In this document: positions 52,111-53,255 of the stretch, piece by piece
How the letters are laid out: each line of letters opens with the position of its first letter
Position numbering within the stretch: the first letter of the stretch is position 1
From: Lachnospiraceae bacterium
GTDB taxonomy: Bacteria; Bacillota; Clostridia; Lachnospirales; Lachnospiraceae
Direction: 5' to 3'
Length of the DNA: 53,255 bases
Assembly: GCA_017455435.1 (NCBI GenBank)
Contig: JAFTAU010000034.1
Coordinates: forward strand, 1 to 53,255
The notes under the pieces: model-generated
What the model was told of the DNA's origin: nothing
Seen by the model: only the letters and a program-made list of their open reading frames with translations
Databases searched by the model: none
Program-made: the position numbers and the translations under genes

Positions 52111-53082
52111 ATGAAAAAGCTTTTAGCTATGATTCTGGCAGCTGTTCTTGCACTGGGTCTTGTGGCGTGCGGTGAGGAAACCGAAACCACAACCGCGCCC
52201 GAGACGGAATCCGTGGCAGACCCGTCTCGGGAGTCTGAATCCACTCCCGAGGCGACCGAACCGCAGAGCACTACGGCGGCCGCTGTCCCTCAGACAGTGA
52301 TAAAGGTCAGGATGGGCGACACATACAAGACTGACCTTGACGGCGACGGAACCGAGGATGAAGTGCTCGTCAACGTGAAGACCGAAACCGTTCAGGGGGA
52401 CGGTTATTCATATGACGAGACCAAGTGGGACTCTTTTGAAATCAACGGGAAAAAGATGATAGACGCGAAATCTGACGAGCCTTTTGCGGAGTTTCAGATC
52501 TGGTATGAATATCCGGCAGGAGATTATTATTACATTACAGATCTGGATGTAAATGACGGCGTAAAAGAAATCGCTGTTGTGGATAACGGATCGAACGACT
52601 GGACAGTGACGACTTTCTTTAGATATGCCGGCGGAAAATTGAACTACCTCGGCTATATGGAAAGCTCTCCGGACAGTGACAACTTTATTCTCTTCGGAAA
52701 CGGCACGGCGCAGGCCAGAATTCATATTCAGGTATTCCAGACCTGGAACGGCGTTGCGGTATATGAAGTAGGCGCCGACGGAAAGATAGCGCTTAAGAAA
52801 GGGCAGATTATTATCCCGGATAAAAATGACTATCTCCACCCCACTATTAAAAAAGACCTGACCGTTTATTCAGAAATGGATAATGCTTCGGCGACCCATG
52901 TAATAAAGGGAGACGGTTCTGCGGTGGAATTTACTCAGACCGATAACGAACATTGGGTAAAAGTCGAGACGAAAAATGGGGAAAGCGGCTGGATTTACCT
53001 GGTTGAATGGTCTCAGGTTGATAATGGAGGAACAATCGAATACAGCAGCGACATTTTTGATGACTTGCTCTTTGCAGGCTGA
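52111..53082 (+). CDS. Lipoprotein with EF-hand-like motif and C-terminal SH3-like domain
   Basis: A 323-aa surface lipoprotein, lipobox GLVAC with Cys20. A Thr/Glu/Ser-rich linker runs to about 60. A calcium-loop-like DLDGDGTEDEVLV (about 76-88) starts a beta-rich middle of unknown family (FG-GAP-like). The end (about 250-310) reads as a bacterial SH3-type module (VYSEMDNASATHVIKGDG, HWVKVETKNGESGWIYLVEW) that would bind wall peptides. Function unknown; wall-associated by inference. GGGGAGAAAGG ribosome site. Confidence 0.85.
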   Translation: MKKLLAMILAAVLALGLVACGEETETTTAPETESVADPSRESESTPEATEPQSTTAAAVPQTVIKVRMGDTYKTDLDGDGTEDEVLVNVKTETVQGDGYSYDETKWDSFEINGKKMIDAKSDEPFAEFQIWYEYPAGDYYYITDLDVNDGVKEIAVVDNGSNDWTVTTFFRYAGGKLNYLGYMESSPDSDNFILFGNGTAQARIHIQVFQTWNGVAVYEVGADGKIALKKGQIIIPDKNDYLHPTIKKDLTVYSEMDNASATHVIKGDGSAVEFTQTDNEHWVKVETKNGESGWIYLVEWSQVDNGGTIEYSSDIFDDLLFAG

Positions 53083-53100
53083 CAAATAATGTGATATAAT
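53072..53100 (+). promoter_or_regulatory. Promoter of tRNA-Ser
   Basis: TTGCAG (53072-53077, weak -35), 17-bp spacer and TATAAT (53095-53100). The -35 lies in the last codons of the lipoprotein gene. Confidence 0.6.
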
Positions 53101-53135
53101 ATCGCCTCGTGTGGAGAAATCCGCGCGAGACATCA

Positions 53136-53223
53136 GGAGACGTATCGAAGTGGTCATAACGAGCCGCACTCGAAATGCGGTTGTCGGTTTCCCGGCACAT
53201 GGGTTCGAATCCCATCGTCTCCG
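53136..53223 (+). tRNA. tRNA-Ser(CGA)
   Basis: Class II cloverleaf: acceptor GGAGACG/CGTCTCC, D-arm, anticodon stem CCGCA/TGCGG around CTCGAAA (anticodon CGA, reads UCG), long variable arm, T-arm ATGGG-TTCGAAT-CCCAT, discriminator G. CCA is not encoded. Confidence 0.95.
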
Positions 53224-53234
53224 TTACGAACAAA

Positions 53235-53255
53235 GACAGGGCCAACGGTCCTGTC
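53235..53255 (+). terminator. Terminator of tRNA-Ser (cut by window end)
   Basis: GACAGGGCC pairs with GGTCCTGTC around AAC (one G-U pair), 12 nt after the tRNA. The expected U-run lies past the right edge. Confidence 0.7.

Overview
The window looks like a chromosomal segment of an uncultured Bacillota, most likely class Clostridia near the gut Oscillospiraceae/Ruminococcaceae. This is inferred from content. Strong AAGGAGG-type ribosome sites, sigma-A promoters and TTG starts are common. There is a T-box leader, and the cell envelope is of Gram-positive type: type IV pilus genes without a secretin, many lipoproteins, FtsW/RodA with a class B PBP, and a D,D-carboxypeptidase. No rRNA, CRISPR array or intact prophage was seen.

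Layout. (1) 1-1184: left-edge RiPP cassette. A 59-residue peptide with four Ala-Cys-Gly-X units is followed by a radical SAM enzyme that runs off the window; a divergent HxlR regulator sits upstream. Two promoters face away from each other across a 22-bp-spaced direct repeat. (2) 1185-1843: noncoding scar with the 3' part of a tRNA-Ser(CGA), its terminator, inverted repeats and an 11-codon ORF. (3) 1823-9890, minus: eight-gene aromatic operon pheA-aroB-aroC-aroEK-aroQ-aroA-tyrA-aroF, covering DAHP formation through chorismate to both the Phe and Tyr branches, with its own promoter and terminator. (4) 9925-16234, plus: threonine T-box, a 200-bp palindromic MITE-like insert, a TGS-less thrS, an rluF-like gene, ligA and an Fe-S aldo/keto reductase.

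(5) 16341-31966, plus: HTH protein, then a compact type IV pilus locus (three minor pilins, ATPase, platform, major pilin, prepilin peptidase, PilM/N/O-like proteins), a 1028-aa prepilin with a large adhesin head, a 753-aa secreted InlB-repeat protein and a two-component system. No retraction ATPase is present. (6) queH (minus); a candidate small RNA; zapA, a split U32 pair, ftsW/rodA, a class B PBP; a polysaccharide deacetylase; mntP; potABCD; dacA. (7) tRNA-Thr(CGT), a lipoprotein trigger-factor-like foldase, a heterodimeric ABC exporter, asd, an SH3-like lipoprotein and tRNA-Ser(CGA) at the right edge.

The most unusual content is the ACGX-type RiPP cassette with its divergent operator and the pilus locus that builds a giant pilin-adhesin. 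Lesser items are the MITE between T-box and thrS, the 32.6-kb small RNA, the truncated tRNA-Ser and the surface trigger-factor-like lipoprotein. All family assignments come from reading motifs; no database search was run.
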